In this document: positions 1 to 8,400 of the stretch, piece by piece
How positions within the stretch are numbered: the first letter of the stretch is position 1
How the letters are laid out: every line of letters begins with the position of its first letter
NCBI GenBank assembly: GCA_964391365.1
Contig: CAYMKW010000012.1
Coordinates: 1 to 43,523 of the forward strand
Reading direction: 5' to 3'
Length of the DNA: 43,523 nt
Source: SXMI01 sp964391365
GTDB taxonomy: Bacteria; Actinomycetota; Acidimicrobiia; Acidimicrobiales; Microtrichaceae
Position numbers and translations under genes: made by a program
The notes under the pieces: model-generated
Told to the model about the DNA's origin: nothing
Databases searched by the model: none
Seen by the model: only the letters and a program-made list of their open reading frames with translations

Positions 1-2028
1 CTACGAGGTCGACGAGGAGAAGCGCATTGTCTTCCCGCTCCCCGAGGGCATCGCCAAGGTCGAGCAGGCGCTCGGCGTCGAGAACCTCTACGACGACGTC
101 TCCAACTCGCTGGTCCACCAGCTCCAGGTCGCGATCAAGGCCAAGGAGCTCTACCGCCGTGACCGGGACTACCTGATCCAGGACGGCGAGGTGAAGATCG
201 TCGACGAGTTCACGGGCCGTGTGCTCGAGGGGCGGCGGTGGTCCGAGGGCCTGCACCAGGCGGTCGAGGCCAAGGAGGGCGTGCGGATCAAGGAGGAGAA
301 CCAGACGCTCGCCACCGTCACCCTGCAGAACTACTTCCGCATGTACGACAAGCTCGCCGGAATGACGGGCACCGCCGTCACCGAGGCCGCCGAGTTCATG
401 TCCACCTACGAGCTCCAGGTCGTGCCGATCCCGACCCACCGGGACCTGGCCCGTCTGGACTACGCCGACCTCATCTACCGGACCGAGGACGCCAAGTTCG
501 GCGCCGTCGTCGAGGACATCCTGGAACGCAACGAGTCCGGCCAGCCCGTTCTGGTGGGCACGGTGTCGGTGGCGAAGTCCGAGAAGCTCTCCCGGATGCT
601 GGAGAAGCGGGGCGTGCCCCACGAGGTCCTCAACGCCAAGCAGCACACCCGTGAGGCCGAGATCGTCGCCCAGGCCGGTCGCATCGGCTCGGTCACGGTC
701 GCGACGAACATGGCCGGGCGAGGCGTCGACATCCTCCTCGGTGGCAACCCGGAGGGCATGGCCGGCCGCGGCGTCGTCTCGGAGGGGCTCGACCCCGAGT
801 CCGAGGAGGGCATCGCCCGCTACGAGGAACTGCTCGCCAAGTACGGGGAGGAGTGCGTCGCCGAGGGCGAGCAGGTCCGTGAGCTCGGCGGGCTGTACGT
901 GCTCGGGACGGAGCGGCACGAGAGCCGTCGGATCGACAACCAGCTCCGTGGCCGCTCGGGTCGTCAGGGCGACCCCGGCACCAGCCGGTTCTACCTGTCC
1001 CTCGAGGACGACCTCATGCGGTTCTTCGCCACGGGCGCCATCGAGTGGGTCATGGGCAAGGGCTGGGACGACGACGTCCCGATCGAGGCGAAGATGGTCA
1101 CCCGGGCCATCGAGAAGGCGCAGACCACCGTCGAGTCGCGCAACGCCGAGATCCGCAAGAACGTCCTCAAGTACGACGAGGTGATGCACCCGCAGCGGCA
1201 GGNNNNNNNNNNGCCGACGGGGCCGCGGTGACGCGCCAGCTGGGCAACTCGCAGCGGAAGGTCATCTACGCCCGCCGCGACGAGGTGCTCGAGGGGGCGG
1301 ACCTGCGGGCCGAGACGCTCGAAGCGCTCGCGGAGTCGGTGGACGGGCTGGTGCGCAACCACTGCTCGTCGGACTACTCCGAGGAATGGGACGTCGAGGC
1401 GCTCCTGGCCGACGCCGCCACCTACTGGCCGTGCACGGTGACGCCCCAGGACGTGTCCACGGCCGCGTCCACCGACGCGCTCTACGAGACGCTCGCCGCC
1501 GACGCGGTCCGCCACTACGAGGAGCGCGAGCGGGAGCTCACCCCCGAGGTCATGCGGGACGTGGAGCGACAGGTGATGCTGCGCATCATCGACGCCCGCT
1601 GGCGGGATCACCTCAAGGAGATGGACTACCTCCAGGAGGGCATCAACCTCCGGGCGCTCGGTCAGAAGGACCCGCTGTCGGAGTGGCAGCGTGAGGGCTA
1701 CGACATGTTCGGGCAGCTGATGGAGACCATCAACCGCGAGTACGTGCAGTACGTGATGCACGTGCAACTCGTGCAGAACCAGCCCCAGCAGGCCCCGATC
1801 GCTCCGGGGACCAAGCTCACCTACACCGCTCCCGACAGCGACGCCCCCGGAGCGGGTGCGGTGCCGCCCGTGGCGGCCGCCGAGGTCGCCCACGACCAGG
1901 CCGCCGCCGCCCCCGCAGCCGAGGAGACCCAGCAGCCCGTGGTCCGGACCGACTGGGAGAAGACCCCTCGCAACGCACCGTGTCCCTGCGGCAGCGGCAA
2001 GAAGTTCAAGGTCTGTCACGGGGCCTGA
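1..2028 (+). CDS. secA: Protein translocase ATPase SecA, 3' part (5' end outside window, N gap inside)
   Basis: SecA is the ATPase motor that pushes unfolded preproteins through the SecYEG channel at the membrane. The reading frame is open from base 2. It shows the conserved segment VKIVDEFTGRVLEGRRWSEG, then MTGTAVTEAAEF, the ATPase segment NMAGRGVDILLGGNP, and RRIDNQLRGRSGRQGDPG (motif VI). After the gap come the helical scaffold (QRKVIYARRDEVLEGADL) and, at the very end, the zinc-binding tail CPCGSGKKFKVCHG, seen in SecA proteins that bind SecB or ribosomes. The frame changes across the ten Ns at 1203-1212 only because the gap length is arbitrary. The bases next to the gap do not fit the family: VMHPQRQ before it and about eleven extra residues after it, where SecA normally reads KYDEVM-x-x-QRKVIYARR without a break. 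I read this as bad contig ends rather than biology. prfB follows 9 bp later. Confidence 0.97.
1203..1212. other. Assembly gap (10 N) inside secA
   Basis: Ten Ns. The coding frame changes across them and the flanking residues do not match SecA, so the true sequence here is probably shorter than shown. Confidence 0.95.
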
Positions 2029-2037
2029 GGGAGACCG

Positions 2038-3153
2038 GTGCAGGACTTCACCCCCCGGATCGGAGCGATCCGCACCCGCCTCGACGAGGCGGCCGGCTAC
2101 CTGCGCATCGACGCGCTCCGCGCTCGTCGACCCCAGCTCGAGACCGAGCTGGGGCGCCCCGACCTGTGTGACGACCAGGAGGCCGCCCAGAAGCTCCAGC
2201 GCGAGTTCGCCGCCGTCGACGACGACCTGGGCCTGTTCGACCGCATGACGAGGCGGCTGGACGACGCCGCAACCCTCGCCGAGCTGGCGCGGGAGGAGTC
2301 CGACGAGTCGCTCGAGCCCGAGATCGAGAACGAGCTCGCCTCGCTCGAGCGGGAGTTCGATTCGCTCGAGCTCCGGGCGCTGCTCACCGGCGAGTACGAC
2401 GAGCGCGACGCCCTGATCGAGATCAACTCGGGTGCCGGCGGCGTCGACGCCCAGGACTGGGCCGAGATGCTGCTGCGCATGTACCAACGTTGGGCCGAGC
2501 GTCGGGGGTTCGACGTCGAGCTCGACAGCGTCCACGAGGGGACCGAGGCCGGGATCTCCTCGGCCGAGTTCATCGTGTCGGGGCGCAACGCCTACGGGTG
2601 GATGCGCTCCGAGCACGGGGTGCACCGGCTCGTCCGCATCTCGCCGTTCGACAACAACGCCCGGCGCCAGACCAGCTTCGCGTCGGTGAAGGTCTCGCCC
2701 TTCCTCGACGACGTCGACGACGAGATCACGATCGACGACAAGGACCTCCGCATCGACGTCTACCGGTCGTCGGGCGCCGGCGGCCAGCACGTCAACGTGA
2801 CCGACTCGGCGGTTCGGATCACCCACCTCCCGACCGGGCTCGTGACCAGCTGCCAGAACGAGCGCTCCCAGCACCAGAACAAGGACCGGGCCATGACCAT
2901 GCTCAAGTCCAAGCTGCTGGAGCTCGAGCACCAGAAGCGGCGCGACGAGCTGGCGGCGATCACCGGCGAGTCGTCGGCGGTCGACTTCGGCAGCCAGGAC
3001 CGGAACTACGTCCTGCAGCCGTACCAGCAGGTGAAGGACCTCCGAAGCGGCCTGGAGCTCACCAACCCCGACGCCGTCCTGGACGGCGACCTCGACGAGC
3101 TGATGGAGGCCTACCTGGCCTGGCAGCGCTCGGAGTCCGCCGGCGTGGGCTGA
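2038..3153 (+). CDS. prfB: Peptide chain release factor 2
   Basis: RF2 recognises UAA and UGA stop codons and triggers release of the finished peptide at the ribosome. The 371-residue product has the stop-codon-reading tripeptide SPF (202-204, in RISPFDNNARRQTSF) and the universal catalytic GGQ (248-250, in SSGAGGQHVNV). The SPF motif distinguishes RF2 from RF1, which carries PxT. The start is GTG at 2038, behind the purine-rich stretch GAGGGAG, 9 bp after secA. Many bacteria carry a programmed +1 frameshift with an in-frame UGA near codon 25 of prfB; here the frame is uninterrupted, so that autoregulation is absent. A position before ftsE-ftsX is common in actinobacteria. Confidence 0.97.
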   Translation: MQDFTPRIGAIRTRLDEAAGYLRIDALRARRPQLETELGRPDLCDDQEAAQKLQREFAAVDDDLGLFDRMTRRLDDAATLAELAREESDESLEPEIENELASLEREFDSLELRALLTGEYDERDALIEINSGAGGVDAQDWAEMLLRMYQRWAERRGFDVELDSVHEGTEAGISSAEFIVSGRNAYGWMRSEHGVHRLVRISPFDNNARRQTSFASVKVSPFLDDVDDEITIDDKDLRIDVYRSSGAGGQHVNVTDSAVRITHLPTGLVTSCQNERSQHQNKDRAMTMLKSKLLELEHQKRRDELAAITGESSAVDFGSQDRNYVLQPYQQVKDLRSGLELTNPDAVLDGDLDELMEAYLAWQRSESAGVG

Positions 3154-3179
3154 TCGCCGCCGATCCCGGCACGCGGCGG

Positions 3180-3195
3180 CGGGGGAGCGCCCCCG
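3180..3195 (+). terminator. Hairpin after prfB
   Basis: A six-base G-rich arm and its exact complement (cggggg / cccccg) enclose the loop agcg, 27 bp after the prfB stop. There is no T tract, which is usual in high-GC DNA, so termination is inferred from structure and position. Confidence 0.4.
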
Positions 3196-3228
3196 TCGGA
3201 GTGCCACGGATCAGCGGTCGCGGGGCAC

Positions 3229-3234
3229 TAACGT
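3229..3234 (+). promoter_or_regulatory. Candidate -10 box (TAACGT) for ftsEX
   Basis: TAACGT matches the xANNNT pattern seen before many genes of this window. It lies 91 bp before the ftsE start, in the only sizeable spacer between prfB and ftsE. Confidence 0.35.
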
Positions 3235-3325
3235 CAGATTGGTCCGGCGCCCCCCGTCCCGCCCGGACGGTCGTTGCGCACCCGCAGTCGGCCGAACATT
3301 CCACCCGCCCCCGGGAAGGTCCCGA

Positions 3326-4003
3326 GTGATCAAGCTCGACAACGTCACCAAGATCTACAAGGGCGAGATGGTCGCCCTGCGTGACGCCACCGTGGAGATC
3401 GAGAAGGGCGAGTTCGTGTTCCTCGTCGGTCCGTCCGGTTCCGGCAAGTCGACGTTCCTGCGGCTGCTCAACCGTGAGGAGAAGCCCGAGCGGGGCCACA
3501 TCTTCGTGGCCGGCAAGGACATCGCGGAACTGCCCGGCTACAAGGTCCCGTACCTCCGTCGCAACATCGGCAGCGTCTTCCAGGACTTCAAGCTGCTCCC
3601 GTCCAAGACGGTGTCGGAGAACGTGGCGTTCGCCCTCGAGGCGATCGGCCGGCCCCGGGCCCACATCAAGGAGGCCGTTCCCCAGATCCTGGAACTGGTC
3701 GGCCTGGCGCAGAAGTCGGACAACATGCCCGACGAGCTGTCCGGCGGGGAGCAGCAGCGGGTGTCCATCGCCCGGGCCTTCGTGAACCGTCCGCTCATCC
3801 TCCTGGCCGACGAGCCCACCGGGAACCTGGATCCAGCCACATCGGTGGGGATCATGAAGCTCCTCGACCGGATCAACCGGACCGGGACCACCGTGGTCAT
3901 GGCGACCCACGACCGCGGCATCGTCGACACGATGCGCAAGCGGGTCATCGAACTGGACCGGGGTCGGGTCGTGCGCGACCAGGCCCGCGGCGTCTACGAG
4001 TGA
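3326..4003 (+). CDS. ftsE: Cell division ATP-binding protein FtsE
   Basis: FtsE is the cytoplasmic ATPase of the FtsEX complex, which uses ATP hydrolysis to activate peptidoglycan hydrolases at the division septum. The 225-residue protein shows Walker A GPSGSGKST (35-43), the ABC signature LSGGEQQR, Walker B ILLADEPTGNLD and a switch histidine in MATHDRGI. I chose GTG at 3326 because the product then begins IKLDNVTKIYKGE, as in the family, and GGGAAGG lies 5 to 6 bases upstream. The frame stays open further 5', but that extension resembles no FtsE. ftsX starts 6 bp later, so the two are co-translated. The septal hydrolase often found next to ftsEX is not adjacent. Confidence 0.97.
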   Translation: MIKLDNVTKIYKGEMVALRDATVEIEKGEFVFLVGPSGSGKSTFLRLLNREEKPERGHIFVAGKDIAELPGYKVPYLRRNIGSVFQDFKLLPSKTVSENVAFALEAIGRPRAHIKEAVPQILELVGLAQKSDNMPDELSGGEQQRVSIARAFVNRPLILLADEPTGNLDPATSVGIMKLLDRINRTGTTVVMATHDRGIVDTMRKRVIELDRGRVVRDQARGVYE

Positions 4004-4009
4004 GCTGAC

Positions 4010-4906
4010 ATGGCGATCCGACTCGACTACGTGCTCAAGGAGACCGGCTCCAACCTGGCGCGGAACTTCACGCTCACCTTCGCCGCCATCCTCACCGTTG
4101 CCGTGTCGCTCGCACTCGTTGCCGCCAGCTACCTGATCGGCCAGGGCATCAACAACAGCTTCCTGGGCCTCCGGTCCGACGTGCAGCTGTTCGTCTACAT
4201 GAACCCGGCCGCCACCCAGGAGCAGATCGACGCCGTCGACCGCGAGCTCGACAACAGCCCGCAGGTCGAAGAGGTCGACTTCTTCGACAAGGAGCGCTCC
4301 TACGAGGAGTTCAAGCGGCTCTTCAAGGAGCAGCCCGACCTGGTCTCCACGATCACCCCGGAGGACCTGCCGCAGAGCTTCCGGATCAAGCCGTCGTCCT
4401 CGGACGCCGACGTGGTCACGGCGCTCGGCGACACGCTCGAGGCCAAGGAGGGGGTGCTGCGGGTCGAGTACGCGGCCGAGTACGCCCGACAGGTCCAGCG
4501 GTCGGTCCGGACCCTCAACACCTGGGTCCTGATCGTCGGCGCGGTGCTCATCGGTGCCTCGGTGCTGTTGATCTTCAACACCATCCGCACGGCCGTGTTC
4601 GCCCGGCGCCGGGAGATCGAGGTGATGCGGCTCGTCGGTGCCAGCAACTCGTTCATCCGGTTGCCGTTCGTGGTCGAGGGGCTGGTCCACGGCCTGCTCG
4701 GGGCGCTGCTGGCGGCGTTCGCCGCCTGGGGGTTCGACGCCCTCTGGAAGCGCAACTTCGTCAACCAGGTGGCCTTCGAACTCCTCAACCAGATCCGTTG
4801 GGAGCCGAACCAGCTGTGGTCGGCCATCGGGATCATCTTCGCCGTGGGTGCCCTGACGGGAGCCATCGGTTCCGGCATCGCCGTCAGTCGCTTCCTGAGG
4901 GTCTGA
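4010..4906 (+). CDS. ftsX: Cell division permease-like protein FtsX
   Basis: FtsX is the membrane half of FtsEX; its extracellular loop binds and activates a septal peptidoglycan hydrolase. The 298-residue protein has the family layout: a first membrane segment near 20-42 (FTLTFAAILTVAVSLALVAA), a large outer domain to about 165 with the FtsX-type segment FLGLRSDVQLFVYMN, then three membrane segments at roughly 172-195, 220-245 and 268-290. The segment RREIEVMRLVGASNSFIRLP is typical of FtsX and MacB-like permeases. It starts 6 bp after ftsE. Nothing appears truncated. Confidence 0.95.
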   Translation: MAIRLDYVLKETGSNLARNFTLTFAAILTVAVSLALVAASYLIGQGINNSFLGLRSDVQLFVYMNPAATQEQIDAVDRELDNSPQVEEVDFFDKERSYEEFKRLFKEQPDLVSTITPEDLPQSFRIKPSSSDADVVTALGDTLEAKEGVLRVEYAAEYARQVQRSVRTLNTWVLIVGAVLIGASVLLIFNTIRTAVFARRREIEVMRLVGASNSFIRLPFVVEGLVHGLLGALLAAFAAWGFDALWKRNFVNQVAFELLNQIRWEPNQLWSAIGIIFAVGALTGAIGSGIAVSRFLRV

Positions 4907-4940
4907 GCGCCGCCCGACGCGGCCGGTCAGGCGGCACGGG

Positions 4941-4946
4941 CAGACT
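4941..4946 (+). promoter_or_regulatory. -10 box (CAGACT), leaderless geometry
   Basis: CAGACT is followed by exactly six bases (gtcgtc) and then ATG at 4953. This is the same spacing as at several other genes here and would start the transcript at the start codon. Confidence 0.45.
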
Positions 4947-4952
4947 GTCGTC

Positions 4953-5537
4953 ATGGTGGCTGTGAACTCGACGATGCTCCCCCTGGGAACACCCCTGCCC
5001 CCGCTCGAACTCCCCGATCCCACCGGTGCGGTGTGGTCGGCGGCCCGGGACGCTGCCGGCGCCCCGGCGCTGGTGGTGGCGTTCGTCTGCAACCACTGTC
5101 CGTACGTCCGACACCTGGGACCGGACCTGGGTCGGATGGCAGCGGACTGGCAGCGGGCCGGTGCGGTCGTGGTGGCGGTGAACGCCAACGACGCCGACGC
5201 CTACCCTGACGACGCTCCGGAGGCGATGATCGCCACCGCCGACGAGTGGGGGTGGACGTTCCCGTACCTGGTGGACGCCGAACAGTCGGCCGCCCACGCG
5301 TTCGCCGCCGCCTGCACCCCCGACTTCTACGTCTTCGATGCCTCGGGACTGCTGGCGTACCGGGGTCGCTTCGACGGGTCCACGCCCGGCAACGACGTGC
5401 CCGTGACGGGGGACGAACTCGACGCCGCAGTTCGGGCGGTCCTGGCAGGTGATCCGGTTCCGGCGGAGACGCAGGTGGCATCGATCGGCTGCAGCATCAA
5501 GTGGCGTCCGGGCCACGAACCCCCCTGGTTCGGCTGA
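4953..5537 (+). CDS. Thioredoxin-fold protein with CNHC motif (AhpC/TSA-like)
   Basis: The 194-residue protein has a thioredoxin fold of the AhpC/TSA-like type. The redox motif is C46-N-H-C49 in FVCNHCPYVRH. A cis-proline segment follows (CTPDFYVFD), and the tail SIGCSIKWRPGHEP is characteristic of a widespread uncharacterised family. The partner and substrate are unknown; a cytoplasmic peroxiredoxin or thiol reductase role is inferred from the fold only, since there is no signal peptide. It lies 46 bp after ftsX with its own predicted promoter, so it need not be part of the division operon. Confidence 0.85.
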   Translation: MVAVNSTMLPLGTPLPPLELPDPTGAVWSAARDAAGAPALVVAFVCNHCPYVRHLGPDLGRMAADWQRAGAVVVAVNANDADAYPDDAPEAMIATADEWGWTFPYLVDAEQSAAHAFAAACTPDFYVFDASGLLAYRGRFDGSTPGNDVPVTGDELDAAVRAVLAGDPVPAETQVASIGCSIKWRPGHEPPWFG

Positions 5538-5551
5538 TCGCCGGGAGTCTC

Positions 5552-5588
5552 ACATCCTGCGTGCCGCACCATGGTGGGTTCAGGATGT
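5552..5588. terminator. Bidirectional hairpin between converging genes
   Basis: Arms acatcctg and caggatgt enclose the perfect palindrome CACCATGGTG (5567-5576). It lies between the thioredoxin-like gene and the stop codon of the converging glycosyltransferase gene, so it could end both transcripts. Confidence 0.45.
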
Positions 5589-8174
5589 CGGCAACTCGAC
5601 CTGCGGAGTGCTGGCCCGCACGTCAACCGTCGCCGAATCGCTCGAAATCGAGAGCACGTTGTCGTTGAGACGGACCTCGAGCGTGCCGCCGGCTTCATTG
5701 ACGAACCTGCTGAGCGCGGTCACCAGCGCCTCGTGGGGGTCCGACGGATCATCAGTCCGCTGGGAAACCCGGCGTCCGAACAGGCGCCCGCCAAGGGATC
5801 GTCGGGGGTTCGATTCCCGACGATCCGCGGGCGGCGTCTCCGGGCCGACATCCACCCGGGGGACTGAGATCAGATTGTCGATCTCACTGGGTTGCTGGTC
5901 CACGAGCGCCAACGCTGCGACCGTCGTACTCACGCTGGAGGACTTGACGGTCTCGGCTGAGCCGAAATAGAGGACGGAGACCCAGTCGGGGTCGTTCTCG
6001 GGGGCCACTCGCTTGTCCTCGACGAACAACTTGTCGACGATGTTGAACCAGACGTCGGCGAGTGAGTACCGGAGTCCGACGAACGCCAGGAGCGCGTAGA
6101 GGGTCAGGAAGGCGTTCGATGCAGCGAACGCAGCGTGTGAGAGCGCCTGGGATTGGATGTCGCGCCAGAGCGTCCACGTCGACAGTGCCACGATGAGGTA
6201 CGGCACGATGATGAATGTCAGGGGAGCAACGGTTCGGTGCTTGACCTTCGGTGTTCGGGCGAACGCGAGTCGCTGTCCGCCGATCGACTGTCCGATCGAT
6301 CTGACGACACCCGCCGTGTTCACGGCGAGCAGCAGCAGGTTGAATCCGTACACACGGAACACGTCGGTGCGCCGATAACCGCTGCGGCGAAGGTCGGTCG
6401 ACATTGCGACGAAGAACGGAACCGCGGCGGTGAGCGCGATCGGGCTGATCAGTCGGTCATCGAAGGGGAAGGCCAGGAGGATGAAGAGCCCGATGCTGGC
6501 CCACGCAATCGCCGCCAAGTAGTTCAATCGGAGCAGTGCCTCCCCAATCGAGACGCTGGCCGACGGGATCCCCCGTCGGCGGACGAGGCGTCGGTACTTC
6601 GACAGCATGTTGAGTCCGCCATTGGCCCATCGCTGGCGCTGGATGCACAGGGAGCCGAAGTCCGGAGGAGTCGCGCTGTAGCTGAGGCGTTCTGGGAAGT
6701 TGTAGAGTTGCCAGCCTAGGAGGCGCATGTCGATGCTCGACTCCGTGTCCTCGATCGGCGTTCGGTCCTGGATGTAGCGGCGGATCGGGAGACCGTCCTC
6801 GAGGTCGATCTCGCAGAGCTCGTCGAGTGCGATCTTGCGGAGCACGGCGTTCGCTCCCACCCAGAACGTGGCCCCGTAGCGAGTGAGCCCTTGGTGGACG
6901 ATGTGCTGGAGATCCGTGGTCGCTCCACTGATCCGCTCGATTCGGGTGGGTGCGCCCGGGAAGGCGCTGTACGGCGTCTGCGTCACCGCCAGCCTGGATG
7001 ATTCCGGCAGCTCCATGTGATGGACGAGTCGGAGGCAGTACTCAGGCAGGAGCATGCTGTCGGCGTCGAGCGTCAGCACATAGTCCGGATCCCGTACCTC
7101 CAAGTCGCAGGGCCCACTCCGGACCTCGATCAGCACCCTGCCGCCGGAGGTTTCCTGCTCGCGGAACTTCCGACCCATCAGCCCGATGTAGCTGTTGAGG
7201 TTCATGGCCTTGTTCGGTTCGTTGGAGAGTGACACGTACTGCTTCCGCTCGAACACCGACAGGTCCGCCGTGAACGTCCACACCAGGCGGCGGTGGAGCT
7301 GATGCACTCGGCGCTCGCTCAGCATCACTTCCTCGTTGGCGGCGTCGACGAGAGCATTCGCAACCTCGACCATCTCCGAAGCGAGTCGCCCGAAGACCTG
7401 TTCGGCGAGGAACTCATCGGAGTGATCCGCCAGGTCGAGGTCGTCCGCCGTTGTCCTGAGCCACGTTGCAGCCTCGAGGTAGTGCTCGGCCAGTCGCTTG
7501 AGGTCCTCCGGTTGCGGGGCCTCGCCCGCGGCTCGGCGTTCGAACGCCTCGAGCGCCGAGGTGAAGCGCCGGCGTGGGGTCTCGAGCAACTGCTGGACCC
7601 ACTCAGGCGTGCTGCGAGCGTCTTCCAGCAGCTCGAGGTCGCGCGCCGTCGTCGGATTCGGCGGATCGTCCACCAGAAGAACGATCCCCAGGCTCGGATA
7701 CTCCTGAAGCGCTGCTGAGAGGAGGGTCTGGCGGATGATCCTGCCGTCCTCCCGGTACGAGGGGACCAGCACCGTGAGCGAGGGCTCGGATTCAGTGAAG
7801 AAGTCGTCGATCGTTGCTCTCGGGACGCGGTGGTGGTCCCGGGTCCGGTACAGGTAGCCGAGCCTTGCGAACAGGTACGCCAACGACGATCCCGTCAGCA
7901 GGGTGGTGATGGCGAAGTAGACGAGCATCTCGGCCCATCCGCGCAGCGATGGGGCGTTCGCTGCAACACGCATGACCTGGTCGATGGCGTAGGCCGTCCA
8001 CGCCACGATGGTTGCGACGATCGCGAATCGTGCAGCACTGATCCACCGACGGTCTGGAGACCGTGGAACGCACGGTTGCGGTTCGAGCCGCTTGTCGGCC
8101 CCGATCTGACGCCGGGGTCCCCGGAGCGATCGGGCTCCGTGGTCGCTGTCGGGGGATGCGCTGAGCGTGGACAT
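5580..8174 (-). CDS. Membrane family 2 glycosyltransferase, cellulose/chitin-synthase-like
   Basis: A processive GT2 enzyme of the inner membrane that should polymerise a nucleotide sugar and extrude the chain. With the start at 8174 it has 864 residues: membrane segments at about 45-70 and 80-105, then a cytoplasmic catalytic domain with D169-D170 (LLVDDPPNP), DAD 370-372 (LTLDADS), the acceptor-site TED-type motif (IEDTESS, 474-480) and QRQRW (512-516). Four or five membrane segments follow, with FARTPK (638-643) resembling the gating loop FxVTxK of cellulose synthase. Unusual are an insert of about 135 residues between DD and DAD and a cytoplasmic tail of about 150 residues. The polymer is unknown; the divergent chitinase-like neighbour suggests an amino-sugar glycan. 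The start is uncertain (GTG or ATG up to 8282 is possible). Confidence 0.88.
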   Translation of the reverse strand: MSTLSASPDSDHGARSLRGPRRQIGADKRLEPQPCVPRSPDRRWISAARFAIVATIVAWTAYAIDQVMRVAANAPSLRGWAEMLVYFAITTLLTGSSLAYLFARLGYLYRTRDHHRVPRATIDDFFTESEPSLTVLVPSYREDGRIIRQTLLSAALQEYPSLGIVLLVDDPPNPTTARDLELLEDARSTPEWVQQLLETPRRRFTSALEAFERRAAGEAPQPEDLKRLAEHYLEAATWLRTTADDLDLADHSDEFLAEQVFGRLASEMVEVANALVDAANEEVMLSERRVHQLHRRLVWTFTADLSVFERKQYVSLSNEPNKAMNLNSYIGLMGRKFREQETSGGRVLIEVRSGPCDLEVRDPDYVLTLDADSMLLPEYCLRLVHHMELPESSRLAVTQTPYSAFPGAPTRIERISGATTDLQHIVHQGLTRYGATFWVGANAVLRKIALDELCEIDLEDGLPIRRYIQDRTPIEDTESSIDMRLLGWQLYNFPERLSYSATPPDFGSLCIQRQRWANGGLNMLSKYRRLVRRRGIPSASVSIGEALLRLNYLAAIAWASIGLFILLAFPFDDRLISPIALTAAVPFFVAMSTDLRRSGYRRTDVFRVYGFNLLLLAVNTAGVVRSIGQSIGGQRLAFARTPKVKHRTVAPLTFIIVPYLIVALSTWTLWRDIQSQALSHAAFAASNAFLTLYALLAFVGLRYSLADVWFNIVDKLFVEDKRVAPENDPDWVSVLYFGSAETVKSSSVSTTVAALALVDQQPSEIDNLISVPRVDVGPETPPADRRESNPRRSLGGRLFGRRVSQRTDDPSDPHEALVTALSRFVNEAGGTLEVRLNDNVLSISSDSATVDVRASTPQVELPTS

Positions 8175-8400
8175 GCTCCGGTTGTAGGGCTCCTCGAGGT
8201 CGACAGCAACGGATCCGGAACTTCTGCCTCCCGAGAGGGTCGTTCGGCCCAGTGACCGTTGGTGGATCCACCCATGCCGCACTCACAGCCCGGTCAATAC
8301 GCTGCTGATGACCAGGTCGGACTGGATTCGCTCCGGGCACGAGTCGGAGCGATCCGATCACACGCCGCCCTGGACCGCCGGCGTACGAACGGAGTTCAAC

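Noticed and set aside
991..3207. Long open frame on the minus strand opposite secA and prfB
   Set aside because: It is a GC-rich shadow: the plus-strand frames carry clear SecA and RF2 motifs, while this frame is low-complexity Arg/Val/Gly-rich with no family resemblance.
5449..5970. Plus-strand open frame overlapping the glycosyltransferase tail
   Set aside because: It lies opposite the coherent C-terminal part of the glycosyltransferase and shows no motif or ribosome site.
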